Positions 17,393-26,481 of a stretch of DNA of 64,000 nucleotides are shown here, one piece after another (the first letter of the stretch is position 1; each line of letters opens with the position of its first letter). The stretch lies in the NCBI GenBank assembly GCA_023662825.1, contig JAMPIH010000006.1, positions 62,001-126,000 on the forward strand, given 5' to 3'. The position numbers and the translations under genes were made by a program. This DNA comes from Bacteroides sp. Lineage in GTDB: Bacteria; Bacteroidota; Bacteroidia; Bacteroidales; P3. The notes beneath the pieces are model-generated. The model saw only the letters and a program-made list of their open reading frames with translations. It ran no database searches and was not told the DNA's origin.

Positions 17393-18955
17393 TCAACGCC
17401 CCTCTACCACCTCCAACCCCTTGGCTGTAAGCCGATATTTCTGCCTGGGATGCTTAGGCTGATTGGGATACAACGCCTCAACAAAGTCTGCCTTTATTGC
17501 AGGATAGAGATACGACTCCAAAAAAGAAGTCTTATCCCTTAACGCAAGATGTTCCATTATTTCTTTGGCAGACATCTCATTATTTCCAATCGTCAACAAC
17601 ACATTCTCTATCCGTGAAGTAACTGTGGGGTAACTGTGGGGTAACTGTGGGGTAACTGTGGGGTAACCATGGGGAAACCGCGGCGAAACCAAAGGATACA
17701 CATCAGAAACTGAATCATTTAACTGTAGGGTATTTATGTGATACTTATATGGTAACAATGCCGTCTCTCCCGCCGCCGGTTCCGGTTGGTAGTAAAAAAT
17801 CAATTTCACTTCATCCGTATGAATCCGATATTCCGGCTCAGGCAAATTCGCTTTTTCGCATTCTTCCATCATAAGGTTTATACCCCGGCCCCAACTTTCA
17901 AGAATTTTCCGCACATACAGCGTATCTGCAATCAACGGATTATTCGGCTTCGAAGCATGCTCTTTCTTTATCCGCTCCATATCCCATCCCGCCGGAAAAG
18001 ATCCCGGATTCTCTATTTCCACACGGTTGTCGTAGATGGCCATGCCTACCGAACCGCCCGGATCCCGATAACTTCTATGGCATAATGCATTTATAACGGC
18101 TTCGCGGATTGCTCTATATGGAATAGACAAGTGTTCTTCTCTTTCCAGTTTGTCTGTGGTTCCGGATAACGAAAGGTGTTTGAACACAAAAGCCATGGCC
18201 GCGTCCAACAATTGAAACACATTACCGCGCACACGCTGATTGTCTATAAACACCCTCTTGTCCGTACCCCTGAAACGTGCAAGACGCAACAAACATTGCG
18301 GATAGTTGAGGTTGGGCCGGCTCGAAAACAACACAACCGCAGCATGCTTCAGCTTTCCATTCTCGGACAATCCCAATCTTTCGAGAATAACAGGAATTTT
18401 ATTGTCTATGGTTTCGGGCAGCCGCCCGCATTCGATACCCAAACGCACCGTCCGTAAAATTTCGGCCTCATCCAGATCCGACAACCGCAATTTTTCATCA
18501 ACGAAAGATTCCCATCCCGGATTTCCCTCTTCGCGCTGCAGCAACAAGTCGTTGTATACCGATTGCGGCATCGTGGTCGTAACGCTTTCCACGCGCATAT
18601 AAGGACGCCCCTTATAGCAAAACGGCCTGTCGAACCTTGCCTCTTCCGCATGGAGAACAATAACCTGTCTTTCCCCATCTTTCAAGGGCACATAGGATAT
18701 CTGCACCGTTGCCGTCGGTTCCAAACGGTTTACCGCCTCTGCGATATTCCTTTTCGTGCTGTCGCTTACCTCCTGCCCCTTAATCTTTCCCTTATCCGTC
18801 ACCCCGAACACAACCGTACCACCCACACCATTCAAGAAAGCGCATAACGTCTCCATGGCACGTTCCAGCTGGCCAGTGGTTTCCTTAAACTCCACCCGAC
18901 CATTCTCCGCGCCTACCACAAGATCTCTAACCTCATCGATGCTGACTATCTTCAT
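17393..18955 (-). CDS. AlbA_2 / divergent-AAA (AAA_4) ATP-binding protein with a repeat-containing linker
   Basis: The 520-aa protein opens with an AlbA_2 (AAA_4) domain (VEFKETTGQLERAMETLCAF, then GGTVVFGVTDKG). The middle resembles the GHKL-like HATPase_c_4 region (IREAVINALCHRSY, VEIENPGSFP, GRGINLMMEECE). The C-terminus (~455-520) looks like a winged helix (MSAKEIMEHLALRDKTSFLESYLYPAI). Between them, residues ~431-445 are encoded by four perfect 11-bp repeats giving PHSYPTVTPQL-type peptide. Such proteins are usually accessory regulators. The role here is unknown. Because 11 is not a multiple of 3, any change in repeat number of one or two units would cut off the C-terminal domain. Confidence 0.8.
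   Translation of the reverse strand: MKIVSIDEVRDLVVGAENGRVEFKETTGQLERAMETLCAFLNGVGGTVVFGVTDKGKIKGQEVSDSTKRNIAEAVNRLEPTATVQISYVPLKDGERQVIVLHAEEARFDRPFCYKGRPYMRVESVTTTMPQSVYNDLLLQREEGNPGWESFVDEKLRLSDLDEAEILRTVRLGIECGRLPETIDNKIPVILERLGLSENGKLKHAAVVLFSSRPNLNYPQCLLRLARFRGTDKRVFIDNQRVRGNVFQLLDAAMAFVFKHLSLSGTTDKLEREEHLSIPYRAIREAVINALCHRSYRDPGGSVGMAIYDNRVEIENPGSFPAGWDMERIKKEHASKPNNPLIADTLYVRKILESWGRGINLMMEECEKANLPEPEYRIHTDEVKLIFYYQPEPAAGETALLPYKYHINTLQLNDSVSDVYPLVSPRFPHGYPTVTPQLPHSYPTVTSRIENVLLTIGNNEMSAKEIMEHLALRDKTSFLESYLYPAIKADFVEALYPNQPKHPRQKYRLTAKGLEVVEGR
17620..17674. repeat. 11-bp tandem repeat within a coding sequence
   Basis: Four perfect copies of TAACTGTGGGG (17620-17663) are followed by one copy with two mismatches (17664-17674) and a more diverged sixth. 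It lies inside the AlbA_2/ATPase gene. All three frames through the unit are open, but the two wrong frames meet a stop within about 15 codons downstream. Confidence 0.95.
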
Positions 18956-19257
18956 GCGCTTTTACCTACTTCGTACAAAGGTAATCTTTTTCCTTTTAAG
19001 CGACACGAACCGAATGCCCCGCTTTTTTCAAAATACAGAACGGGACATAGCGTTTACCGGCAACATTGCCCCTACAACATAAATGATAAAAATCTCAATA
19101 CGCCTTTTTTAACCAAAAATTTATATTATTATAATTGGCCGCAAGGATGGCATTTACGGCAAGCATCCGCCATCCTACTCCGCGCAGAAACAAGCGGGAA
19201 GCAATGGACAATTATAATAATATAAATTTTACCTTATTCAACGTTTAATAAATAAAA
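18956..19257. other. AT-rich intergenic region with a nested inverted repeat
   Basis: About 400 bp separates the divergent AlbA_2/ATPase gene and the LRR gene. It holds the 115-bp nested inverted repeat at 19116-19230 and, at its end, the LRR promoter. No supported ORF was seen in it. Confidence 0.7.
19116..19230. repeat. 115-bp element bounded by a perfect 22-bp inverted repeat
   Basis: The AT-rich arms at 19116-19137 and 19209-19230 are exact reverse complements over 22 bp. The 71-bp GC-rich interior contains a second perfect 8-bp inverted repeat (AGGATGGC at 19144-19151 and GCCATCCT at 19169-19176). It has the shape of a MITE, an invertible segment or a large cruciform. No transposase or recombinase gene lies nearby and no clear target-site duplication was seen. 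Confidence 0.9.
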
Positions 19258-19288
19258 TTGACAATTTATAATACTTTATATACTTTTG
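19258..19288 (+). promoter_or_regulatory. Promoter of the LRR surface-protein gene
   Basis: TTG at 19258-19260 and TACTTTTG at 19281-19288 with a 20-bp spacer. The leader to the ATG at 19355 is about 60 nt. It begins 27 bp downstream of the inverted-repeat element. Confidence 0.75.
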
Positions 19289-19354
19289 CAACGATGCACG
19301 GCAGTCATGAACCGCCGCAAAATCACCCAAAACCATCATAAAACCCAACAAAAG

Positions 19355-22300
19355 ATGAAAAAACTACACCTGTTCCTATGCCTGCTCTTAGCCGGCATAA
19401 CCACCTGTTTTGCGCAGACCGACACGATACGGTTCACGACAGGGAGCATTGCCTGGTCCTTTTATTTAGACCTTTATGGTGAAAAAAACACGGAAATTGT
19501 CTTAGCCGAGCAGGGAGAAGATCCGCAAGTTTACACAATGGGCACCGGCTTCATAAGAATAACTATTCCGCACGCTTATACAAACTATAAGATTTACTCT
19601 ACAAAAGGGAAAGTTTCAGGACTTAAGTTCGATTTTAAAACCGGGTATTCCTATAGCAGCAGTAATTTCCATATAAAAACTATCGATGTAAGCAATTGCA
19701 CCGATTTGGATAGTTTGGACTGCTCCGGATTCTATAGTAAACCTTGGTCTTTCTCTTCTACACATGCTTTTTGTGTTTTATCCAATTTAAATGTGAATGG
19801 ATGCTCAAACCTGAAAAAACTGAATTGTTCAAACTTGAAAGGCCTTTCCAACTTAGACCTAAGTGGATGCCCAGCCTTAGAAGAGTTAGACTGCTCTGGC
19901 TATCTATTTACATATGCGGATGGGCAACATAATACTCATGCTATATCTACGACTTTACGCACGGTAAACCTATCGGGGTATTCCAAACTAAAAAAATTGA
20001 ATTGCTCCAATCAACAATTTACAGCACTGAATATTCTAAGCGAATTCTGCCCTGTCTTGGAAGAATTGGATTGCTCTGGAAATAGCCAATCACATCTACA
20101 AACCTTGACCGTACAATGCCCGACCCTAAAGAAACTAAATTGCGCTGGTCAAAAATTGGAAATGTTGAACCTAATGTCTTGCTATGCTTTGGACACACTG
20201 GACTGTTCCCAAAACGAATTAGCCAATTTACACATAAACAACTGTACATCACTACAATCATTAAATTGTTCCGACAACAAATTAACCAATTTGGATGTAT
20301 CCAATTGCACCGCCCTGCAATCCTTGGATTGCAGAAACAACAGCATGACAACCCTGGATATCAGCCAATGCACCGCCCTGCAATCTTTAAACTGTTCCAA
20401 TAACCCGCTCTCATCTTTGGACGTGAGCAACTGCGTTTTCTTAGAAGAATTGGACTGCTCTGGCAATATCTATCATTATGGTGGAAACGAAGAAGGCGAA
20501 TGGCGTGGATATTTTAATTTGACAGAACTAAACATAAACGGCTGTAAAAAACTACGGACGTTAAATTGCCGCCACCAAAGCTTAGAAAGCCTAAACCTAA
20601 ATGGTTTCGAAAGTCTAGAGTTCTTAGACTGCTCCGGCTACCATGGGAGCTACACTTGGATTGTAAATCGTTATGAATCTGGTAAATACATTACATACAA
20701 CTTTGGAAGTGCGTTTATACACAATCCTCTAAAATCCATCAATCTAAAGGGTTGTAAAAAATTAAAAATGTTAGACTGTTCTTACAACTCTTTCGACAGC
20801 CTAGATCTTAGCGGACTCCCTTATCTCGAAAAATTAGACCTGACCAATAGCGAAACATTAACAACACTGAACCTCAAAAACTGTGGCAAATTAGACAGCT
20901 TACTGTTTGAGTCGTATACATTTGGTTGGAAGTATAATAGCAAAGAATGGTTTCACACTGACGGGAAACTTTTAAATCTAAATCTTGAAGGTTGTGAAGG
21001 ACTACGATACATCGACCTCTACAATATACCTATAGACAGTTTGAATGCAAGCAATCTTACGAATTTACGAACGTTAAACACGCACGGGCTGTATCTAAAA
21101 AATCTAAACGTAAGCGGCTGTACAAAACTTGACAGTTTATATTGTTCATATTATACTACATTGTCTAAATTGAACGTAAGCGGCTGCACGAACCTAAAAA
21201 AATTGGATTGCAAGAACACTTCACTGACAGACCTCGATGCAAGCAATTTAACACAATTAAAGACTTTGAATATTTCATCTTACTACACTAATGATTATTC
21301 AAAAACTTTAAAAACTTTAAACATAAGCGGCTGTACCGCCTTAAGAGTGCTGTCCTGTACCAACACCCGATTGGATACGTTAAACATTGACGATTGCAAA
21401 GCATTGGAATTCTTGGATTGTTCCAACAATTGCCTCACATCCGATTTTCATTTAGAGTCATTCTCTGCATTAAAGGATATGCATTGCCAAAACAATCAAA
21501 TCAAGGTTTTAAACCTAAACGGATGCAGCAGTATCCAGACCTTGGATTGTTCAAACAACTCACTCAATGTCTTAACCCTAACTGGATGCACCGACCTCCA
21601 ACAAGTCTATTGCCAAAACAACCAAATTCCAGTCTTGAACTTAGAGGGCTGCCAGAACCTGACCTGGGTAGACTGCAGAAACAACAGAATCGCCGAATTG
21701 AACATAGACTCAAAAATCGGTGTATTACGCTGTGGGAACAACCTGCTTACCGATCTTAAGCTAAACAAAGGTTTTCAACGGTGCACAATCAACAACCAGA
21801 TATATTACTGCAATTTACAATGTGAGAACAACAACCTGCAAGAGTTGGATCTCTCTAAATGTCCTGAATTGGAAATCTTGAAGTGCGGCGATAATCAACT
21901 GTCCACGTTGGATCTGAGCGGGAATCCGGCCCTGAGGTCAGTTCATTGCAAGAACAACCGAATCAAGGACATCGATATCAGCCAGTGCCTCGACCTGCGC
22001 TGCTTCTATGCCGACAGCAACGCCCTTCCGCTCTACGAGATCTACGCGGTGTCGCAGTTCTACGACGAATACCTCAAGCCCAAGAACATCAAGCTGTGGC
22101 ACAGCAGCGCCGAACAGCACATCAAGCTTAAGGTTAAGGCGGGCAATTTGGTGGACCTGCACCGCGAGATGAGCTTTGCCAGCGCGTCCACCAAAGTTAA
22201 GGTGTTTACCGAGGTGGGCGACAACCCGCTGTTCGAGGACGTGGACTACAAGATTGTGGAAGGCTTCCTTAAATTCGAGGAGGAGGGCCGCTACAAGATT

Positions 22301-23248
22301 CAGCTGCGCAACGTAAACGTGCCCACCAACTGCGACTTTACCAACGACTTCTCGCCCTTCAAAGGCACCAACGCGCCCGCCACCGTCTATTACCACGTGG
22401 CATACGGCGATGTGGCTCCCTTGGATACCTGCAAGGAACCGGTGTTCAGCCGTGAGGCGGGAGAGGTGGAAAAAGGCACGGTAATCTACCTTAGCTGTCC
22501 CACCAAGGGTGCGGAAATCCGCTACAGTACCGACGGCTCCACGCCCAATGAGGAATCGGCGCGCTACACCGCATCGGGCATCACCATCCAGAGGACCACC
22601 ACCGTAAAGGCCGTCGCCATGAAGGAAGACTGGGCGAATTCCGAGGTAGTGGAAGCCGAATACACCGTTGTCGAGCCGGTGCCGGACGTTTGCCAGACAC
22701 CCGTATTCTCGCCCGAACCGGGCAAGGTGGACAAGGGCACGGAAGTGGAACTGTACTGCGGAACCGAAGGGGCTGAAATCCGCTACACCACCGACGGCAG
22801 CATGCCCACCGAGGAATCGGAACTCTATATGGAACCCATCGTGATCAACAAGACCACCACGATAAAGGCCATCGCCATGATGGAAGACTACGAGAACTCC
22901 GAAATCGCGACCGGCAAGTTTAACGTTAAAAGCTCCACCGGCGGCGATGACGATGACGACGATCCCGACGATGACGACCCCGTTTCCAACGCCGCACAGA
23001 ACCGATTGCCGGCATTCCGGGCCTATCCAAACCCTTGCGGGGAAACGCTTTACCTTAAGCGGAGCGGCGAGGAGAACGCGGAGAACATCACTTGCTTCCG
23101 CCTGCTGGATCTGCAGGGTGGCGAACGGCTGCGCGTGCGGGGCGATGCCACGCAGATCGACATGAGCCAGCTGCCCGCCGGCGTGTATGTGCTGGAGGCC
23201 ACGGGCGAGAACGGCACCGCTTTCCGCCACAAGATCGTGAAGCGGTAG
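19355..23248 (+). CDS. Large leucine-rich-repeat surface protein with chitobiase-like domains and T9SS type A tail
   Basis: The 1297-aa protein starts with a signal peptide (MKKLHLFLCLLLAGITTCFAQ); in-frame starts further upstream would bury it. Residues ~80-880 hold more than twenty ~20-23-residue LRRs of the pattern LNxSxCxxLxxLDCSNNxL. Residues ~1028-1195 carry two CHB_HEX_C_1-like modules (GAEIRYSTDGSTP, GAEIRYTTDGSMP), then an Asp-rich linker, then a Por-secretion tail (AFRAYPNPCGETLYL, ending AFRHKIVKR). It should be Sec-exported, sent through T9SS and attached to the surface, probably for binding or adhesion. The LRR part is AT-rich, whereas the DNA after ~21,930 is GC-rich like the rest of the window. 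Confidence 0.9.
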   Translation: MKKLHLFLCLLLAGITTCFAQTDTIRFTTGSIAWSFYLDLYGEKNTEIVLAEQGEDPQVYTMGTGFIRITIPHAYTNYKIYSTKGKVSGLKFDFKTGYSYSSSNFHIKTIDVSNCTDLDSLDCSGFYSKPWSFSSTHAFCVLSNLNVNGCSNLKKLNCSNLKGLSNLDLSGCPALEELDCSGYLFTYADGQHNTHAISTTLRTVNLSGYSKLKKLNCSNQQFTALNILSEFCPVLEELDCSGNSQSHLQTLTVQCPTLKKLNCAGQKLEMLNLMSCYALDTLDCSQNELANLHINNCTSLQSLNCSDNKLTNLDVSNCTALQSLDCRNNSMTTLDISQCTALQSLNCSNNPLSSLDVSNCVFLEELDCSGNIYHYGGNEEGEWRGYFNLTELNINGCKKLRTLNCRHQSLESLNLNGFESLEFLDCSGYHGSYTWIVNRYESGKYITYNFGSAFIHNPLKSINLKGCKKLKMLDCSYNSFDSLDLSGLPYLEKLDLTNSETLTTLNLKNCGKLDSLLFESYTFGWKYNSKEWFHTDGKLLNLNLEGCEGLRYIDLYNIPIDSLNASNLTNLRTLNTHGLYLKNLNVSGCTKLDSLYCSYYTTLSKLNVSGCTNLKKLDCKNTSLTDLDASNLTQLKTLNISSYYTNDYSKTLKTLNISGCTALRVLSCTNTRLDTLNIDDCKALEFLDCSNNCLTSDFHLESFSALKDMHCQNNQIKVLNLNGCSSIQTLDCSNNSLNVLTLTGCTDLQQVYCQNNQIPVLNLEGCQNLTWVDCRNNRIAELNIDSKIGVLRCGNNLLTDLKLNKGFQRCTINNQIYYCNLQCENNNLQELDLSKCPELEILKCGDNQLSTLDLSGNPALRSVHCKNNRIKDIDISQCLDLRCFYADSNALPLYEIYAVSQFYDEYLKPKNIKLWHSSAEQHIKLKVKAGNLVDLHREMSFASASTKVKVFTEVGDNPLFEDVDYKIVEGFLKFEEEGRYKIQLRNVNVPTNCDFTNDFSPFKGTNAPATVYYHVAYGDVAPLDTCKEPVFSREAGEVEKGTVIYLSCPTKGAEIRYSTDGSTPNEESARYTASGITIQRTTTVKAVAMKEDWANSEVVEAEYTVVEPVPDVCQTPVFSPEPGKVDKGTEVELYCGTEGAEIRYTTDGSMPTEESELYMEPIVINKTTTIKAIAMMEDYENSEIATGKFNVKSSTGGDDDDDDPDDDDPVSNAAQNRLPAFRAYPNPCGETLYLKRSGEENAENITCFRLLDLQGGERLRVRGDATQIDMSQLPAGVYVLEATGENGTAFRHKIVKR

Positions 23249-23270
23249 GTAGTAAGTTTTCGGTGTGTAA

Positions 23271-23299
23271 GCGGGTCGGACTTCCGGCCCGCTTTTTTT
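23271..23299 (+). terminator. Rho-independent terminator after the LRR gene
   Basis: A GC-rich 10-bp stem (GCGGGTCGGA with TCCGGCCCGC, one G-U) is followed directly by seven T residues. Confidence 0.9.
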
Positions 23300-23360
23300 G
23301 TACCGGGAACGCCGCCAAACAAAAAAGCCACCGAAATTCAATACCTTTACCTCAAAAAAA

Positions 23361-23549
23361 ATGCAAAAGACCTGCCCTAACTGCGGCAACCGCTTCGAAT
23401 GCCTGCACGAAGACATCCTCCATTGCCAGTGCGCGAAAGTGCGCATCGACGCTCCCTTGCGCGCCTACCTTCAGGAACATTACGGCGATAAGTGCCTGTG
23501 TGCTTCCTGCTTACAAAAGCTGTGGGAAGAAACGCGGAAAAAAGCGTAA
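23361..23549 (+). CDS. Cysteine-rich CWC-family mini-protein
   Basis: This 62-aa protein carries CPNCGNRFEC at its N-terminus, then HCQCAKV, then CLCASCLQKLW. The pattern matches the small Cys_rich_CWC family, a likely zinc- or metal-binding fold of unknown function. I use the ATG at 23361; the frame is open upstream through the LRR terminator. A TACCTTTA sequence at 23343-23350 is a weak -7 candidate. The stop codon overlaps the -7 box of uvrA. Confidence 0.75.
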   Translation: MQKTCPNCGNRFECLHEDILHCQCAKVRIDAPLRAYLQEHYGDKCLCASCLQKLWEETRKKA

Positions 23550-23554
23550 ATTTG
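23547..23554 (+). promoter_or_regulatory. -7 promoter-like box overlapping the CWC stop codon, upstream of uvrA
   Basis: TAAATTTG lies four bases before the ATG at 23559. If used, transcription would begin at or inside that ATG, and the second ATG at 23571 would then be the likely start. Confidence 0.4.
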
Positions 23555-23558
23555 TGTT

Positions 23559-26480
23559 ATGAGCAAGGGCATGAAAAAGACTACGGAGCCGGAACGCGAG
23601 ATTATACTTCGCGGAGTAAGGGTCAACAACCTTAAGAATGTGGATGTGAGTTTTCCTACCGGGAAACTCATTGTCGTTACAGGGCTGTCCGGTTCGGGCA
23701 AATCCTCGCTGGTGTTCGACACCCTCTATGCCGAGGGGCAGCGCCGCTACGTGGAGAGCCTCAGTTCCTACGCCCGCCAGTTTCTGGGGCGCATGAGCAA
23801 ACCCGAGGTCGATTTTGTGGACGGCATCTCCCCGGCCATCGCCATCGAGCAGAAGACGCTCAACGCCAACCCGCGCTCCACCGTGGGCACCGTCACCGAG
23901 ATCTACGAATACCTCAAGCTGCTCTTCGCCCGCATCGGCAAGATCTATTCGCCCGTGTCGGGCGTGGAGGTGAGGCGCCATTCGGTGGCCAACGTGGCCG
24001 ATTTCGCCGCCACCCTGCCCGAAGAAACCAAGCTCTATATCCTCTCCCCCGTGTGCATACGCCAGGGGCTGAGCACGGGCGAATACCTGCAGTTGCTCGA
24101 AAAGATGGGTTTCAGCCGTCTGTACAAGGCCGACGCCAGGAATTCCGCACGTTCCAAGATCGTGAACATTTCGGAATGCACGCCCGCCACCGACCTCAAG
24201 AGACACTACCTCTTGGTGGACCGCCTGGTGGTGAGGCCGGAGGAAGCCCCCGGCGCGCTGTACTCGCGCATTTTCGATTCGGTGCAGACGGCCTTCAACG
24301 AGGGCGAGGGTCGCTGCTTTCTCGAATGTACGGCCAAAGACGGCAAGTCGCGCCTGCTTGAGTTCTCGAACCGGCTGGAGGCCGACGGCATGAGTTTCGT
24401 AAAGCCCAGCCCCAACTTCTTCAGCTTCAACAATCCTTACGGTGCCTGCAAGCGTTGCGGCGGCATCGGCACGATAGACGGGGTAAGCGAAGACTTAGTG
24501 GTTCCCGACCCTTCGCTCTCGATCTACGAAGACGCGGTGGCCTGCTGGCGGGGCGAGAAGATGAGCGAATGGAAGAAAGAGTTTATCCGCCATGCGGAGG
24601 ACTTTCCGATACACCGCCCCTACAAGGAGCTTTCCGAGGCCGAGAAACACCTGCTCTGGTACGGAAACAGACAGGTAAAGGGCATCTACGACTGCTTTAA
24701 GTTCATCGAGAAGAACTCCTACAAGATACAGTACCGCGTGATGGCCTCGCGCTACCGTGGCATCACCCCCTGCCCCGAATGCCACGGCTCCCGGCTGCGC
24801 CCCGACGCCGCCTACGTAAAGATAGACGGCAAGAGCATCACCGACCTGGTAAGGATGCAGGTGGGCGACCTGGCGGCGTTTTTCAAGGACATACACCTTA
24901 GCGCGCACGAAAGGGCGGTGGCCGCACGCACGCTTACCGAAATCGAGAACCGGCTCTCCTACCTGCAGAACGTGGGGCTTTCCTACCTTACGCTCGACCG
25001 CCGTTCCTCCACCCTCTCGGGCGGCGAGGGGCAGCGCATACACTTAGCCAACTCGATAGGCAGCGCGCTGGTGGGCTCGCTCTACATTCTGGATGAACCC
25101 AGCATAGGACTGCACTCGCGCGACACCGACCACCTGATACAGGTTATACGGCAGCTGCGCGACTTAGGCAACACGGTAATCGTGGTGGAACACGACGAGG
25201 CCATGATGCTGGCCGCCGACTACATTATCGACGTAGGGCCGCAGGCGGGTCGCTTCGGGGGCGAGATCGTGTTTGCCGGAACGCCCAGTGAAATGCTTGA
25301 AAAAGGCGACAGCCTTACCGCACGATACCTGCGCGGGGAAATGTGCATACCCGTGCCGGAAAGCCGCCGGGCGTGGACACGCAGCCTGCGCCTGTGCGGG
25401 GCAAGCTGCAACAACCTGAAGGACGTAAGCGTAAGCATTCCGCTCAACGTGATGACGGTGGTTACCGGCGTAAGCGGTTCGGGCAAGACCTCGCTGATAC
25501 GCCAGACGCTCTACCCGGCCCTGCAACGCGCCTTGGGCTCGTATCCGGGCGGCGACCAGCTGCGCTACAAAAGACTGGAAGGCGACTTTAAGTGCCTGAA
25601 GGCCGTGGAACTGGTGGACCAGAACCCCATAGGCCGTTCCAGCCGCTCCAATCCCGCCACCTACCTGAAAGCCTTCGACGACATACGCGAGCTTTTCGCC
25701 GCCCAGCCCCTGGCCAGGCAACGGCTTTTCGCGCCCGGCTATTTCTCGTTCAACGTGCAGGGCGGACGCTGCGAGGCCTGCCAGGGCGAGGGCACCATCA
25801 AGGTGGAGATGCAGTTTATGGCCGACCTCTTTTTAGAATGCGACCAATGCCACGGCAAACGCTTCAAGGACGAGGTGCTGGAAATAAAATACCGCGACAA
25901 GAACATTGCCGACGTGCTGGAAATGAGCATCGACGAGGCGTTGGAGTTTTTTTCCGCCGATCCGGACAACGCCTGCGTAAAGCGTCTGTGCGCCAAACTG
26001 CAGGTTCTCCAAGACGTCGGCTTGGGATACCTGCACTTAGGACAGTCGTCGAGCAGCCTCTCCGGGGGCGAGGCCCAGCGCGTAAAGTTGGCCTACTTCC
26101 TCTGCCGGGGCAAGGCCGAAGAGAAGGGGCACACGCTCTTTATCTTCGACGAACCCACCACGGGACTGCATTTCCACGACATACGCAAGCTGCAGATCGC
26201 GTTCGACGCCTTGATCGAGCGCGGACACACGGTCTTGGTGATCGAACACCAGTTAGACGTGGTGAAACTGGCCGACTGGGTGATCGAGGTGGGGCCCGAA
26301 GGCGGTGCCGAGGGCGGCAACATCGTGTTCGAGGGAACTCCCGAAGAACTCGTAAACGTAAAGGAATCCCATACGGGACATTTTTTAAAGGAAAAACTGG
26401 CCCTGCCCTCCGCCGGCCTGAAAAAAGGCGGAACCAAGGCGAAGGCCGGCGCGAAAAAGAACGCGAAAAAGAAACAGTAA
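23559..26480 (+). CDS. uvrA: UvrA-family excinuclease ABC subunit A
   Basis: UvrA is the damage-sensing ATPase of nucleotide excision repair. At 973 aa the protein has both ABC modules: Walker A GLSGSGKSS near residue 50 and GVSGSGKTS near 640, and signatures LSGGEGQRI and LSGGEAQRV. The zinc module of the second half is complete (CEACQGEG and CDQCHG). In the first half the CKRCGG pair is present, but the usual preceding CxxC is replaced by a Cys-free stretch (LEFSNRLEADG), as in one of the Bacteroidetes UvrA paralogues. The tail is Lys-rich. Start is either the ATG at 23559 or 23571. The next gene begins 1 nt after the stop. Confidence 0.93.
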   Translation: MSKGMKKTTEPEREIILRGVRVNNLKNVDVSFPTGKLIVVTGLSGSGKSSLVFDTLYAEGQRRYVESLSSYARQFLGRMSKPEVDFVDGISPAIAIEQKTLNANPRSTVGTVTEIYEYLKLLFARIGKIYSPVSGVEVRRHSVANVADFAATLPEETKLYILSPVCIRQGLSTGEYLQLLEKMGFSRLYKADARNSARSKIVNISECTPATDLKRHYLLVDRLVVRPEEAPGALYSRIFDSVQTAFNEGEGRCFLECTAKDGKSRLLEFSNRLEADGMSFVKPSPNFFSFNNPYGACKRCGGIGTIDGVSEDLVVPDPSLSIYEDAVACWRGEKMSEWKKEFIRHAEDFPIHRPYKELSEAEKHLLWYGNRQVKGIYDCFKFIEKNSYKIQYRVMASRYRGITPCPECHGSRLRPDAAYVKIDGKSITDLVRMQVGDLAAFFKDIHLSAHERAVAARTLTEIENRLSYLQNVGLSYLTLDRRSSTLSGGEGQRIHLANSIGSALVGSLYILDEPSIGLHSRDTDHLIQVIRQLRDLGNTVIVVEHDEAMMLAADYIIDVGPQAGRFGGEIVFAGTPSEMLEKGDSLTARYLRGEMCIPVPESRRAWTRSLRLCGASCNNLKDVSVSIPLNVMTVVTGVSGSGKTSLIRQTLYPALQRALGSYPGGDQLRYKRLEGDFKCLKAVELVDQNPIGRSSRSNPATYLKAFDDIRELFAAQPLARQRLFAPGYFSFNVQGGRCEACQGEGTIKVEMQFMADLFLECDQCHGKRFKDEVLEIKYRDKNIADVLEMSIDEALEFFSADPDNACVKRLCAKLQVLQDVGLGYLHLGQSSSSLSGGEAQRVKLAYFLCRGKAEEKGHTLFIFDEPTTGLHFHDIRKLQIAFDALIERGHTVLVIEHQLDVVKLADWVIEVGPEGGAEGGNIVFEGTPEELVNVKESHTGHFLKEKLALPSAGLKKGGTKAKAGAKKNAKKKQ

Positions 26481-26481
26481 G

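Noticed and set aside
17620..17674. 11-bp repeats as a CRISPR array
   Set aside because: The units are directly adjacent without spacers and lie within a coding frame.
19116..19230. Inverted repeat as an ordinary terminator
   Set aside because: The arms are 71 bp apart, no T-run follows on either strand, and the two flanking genes point away from it.
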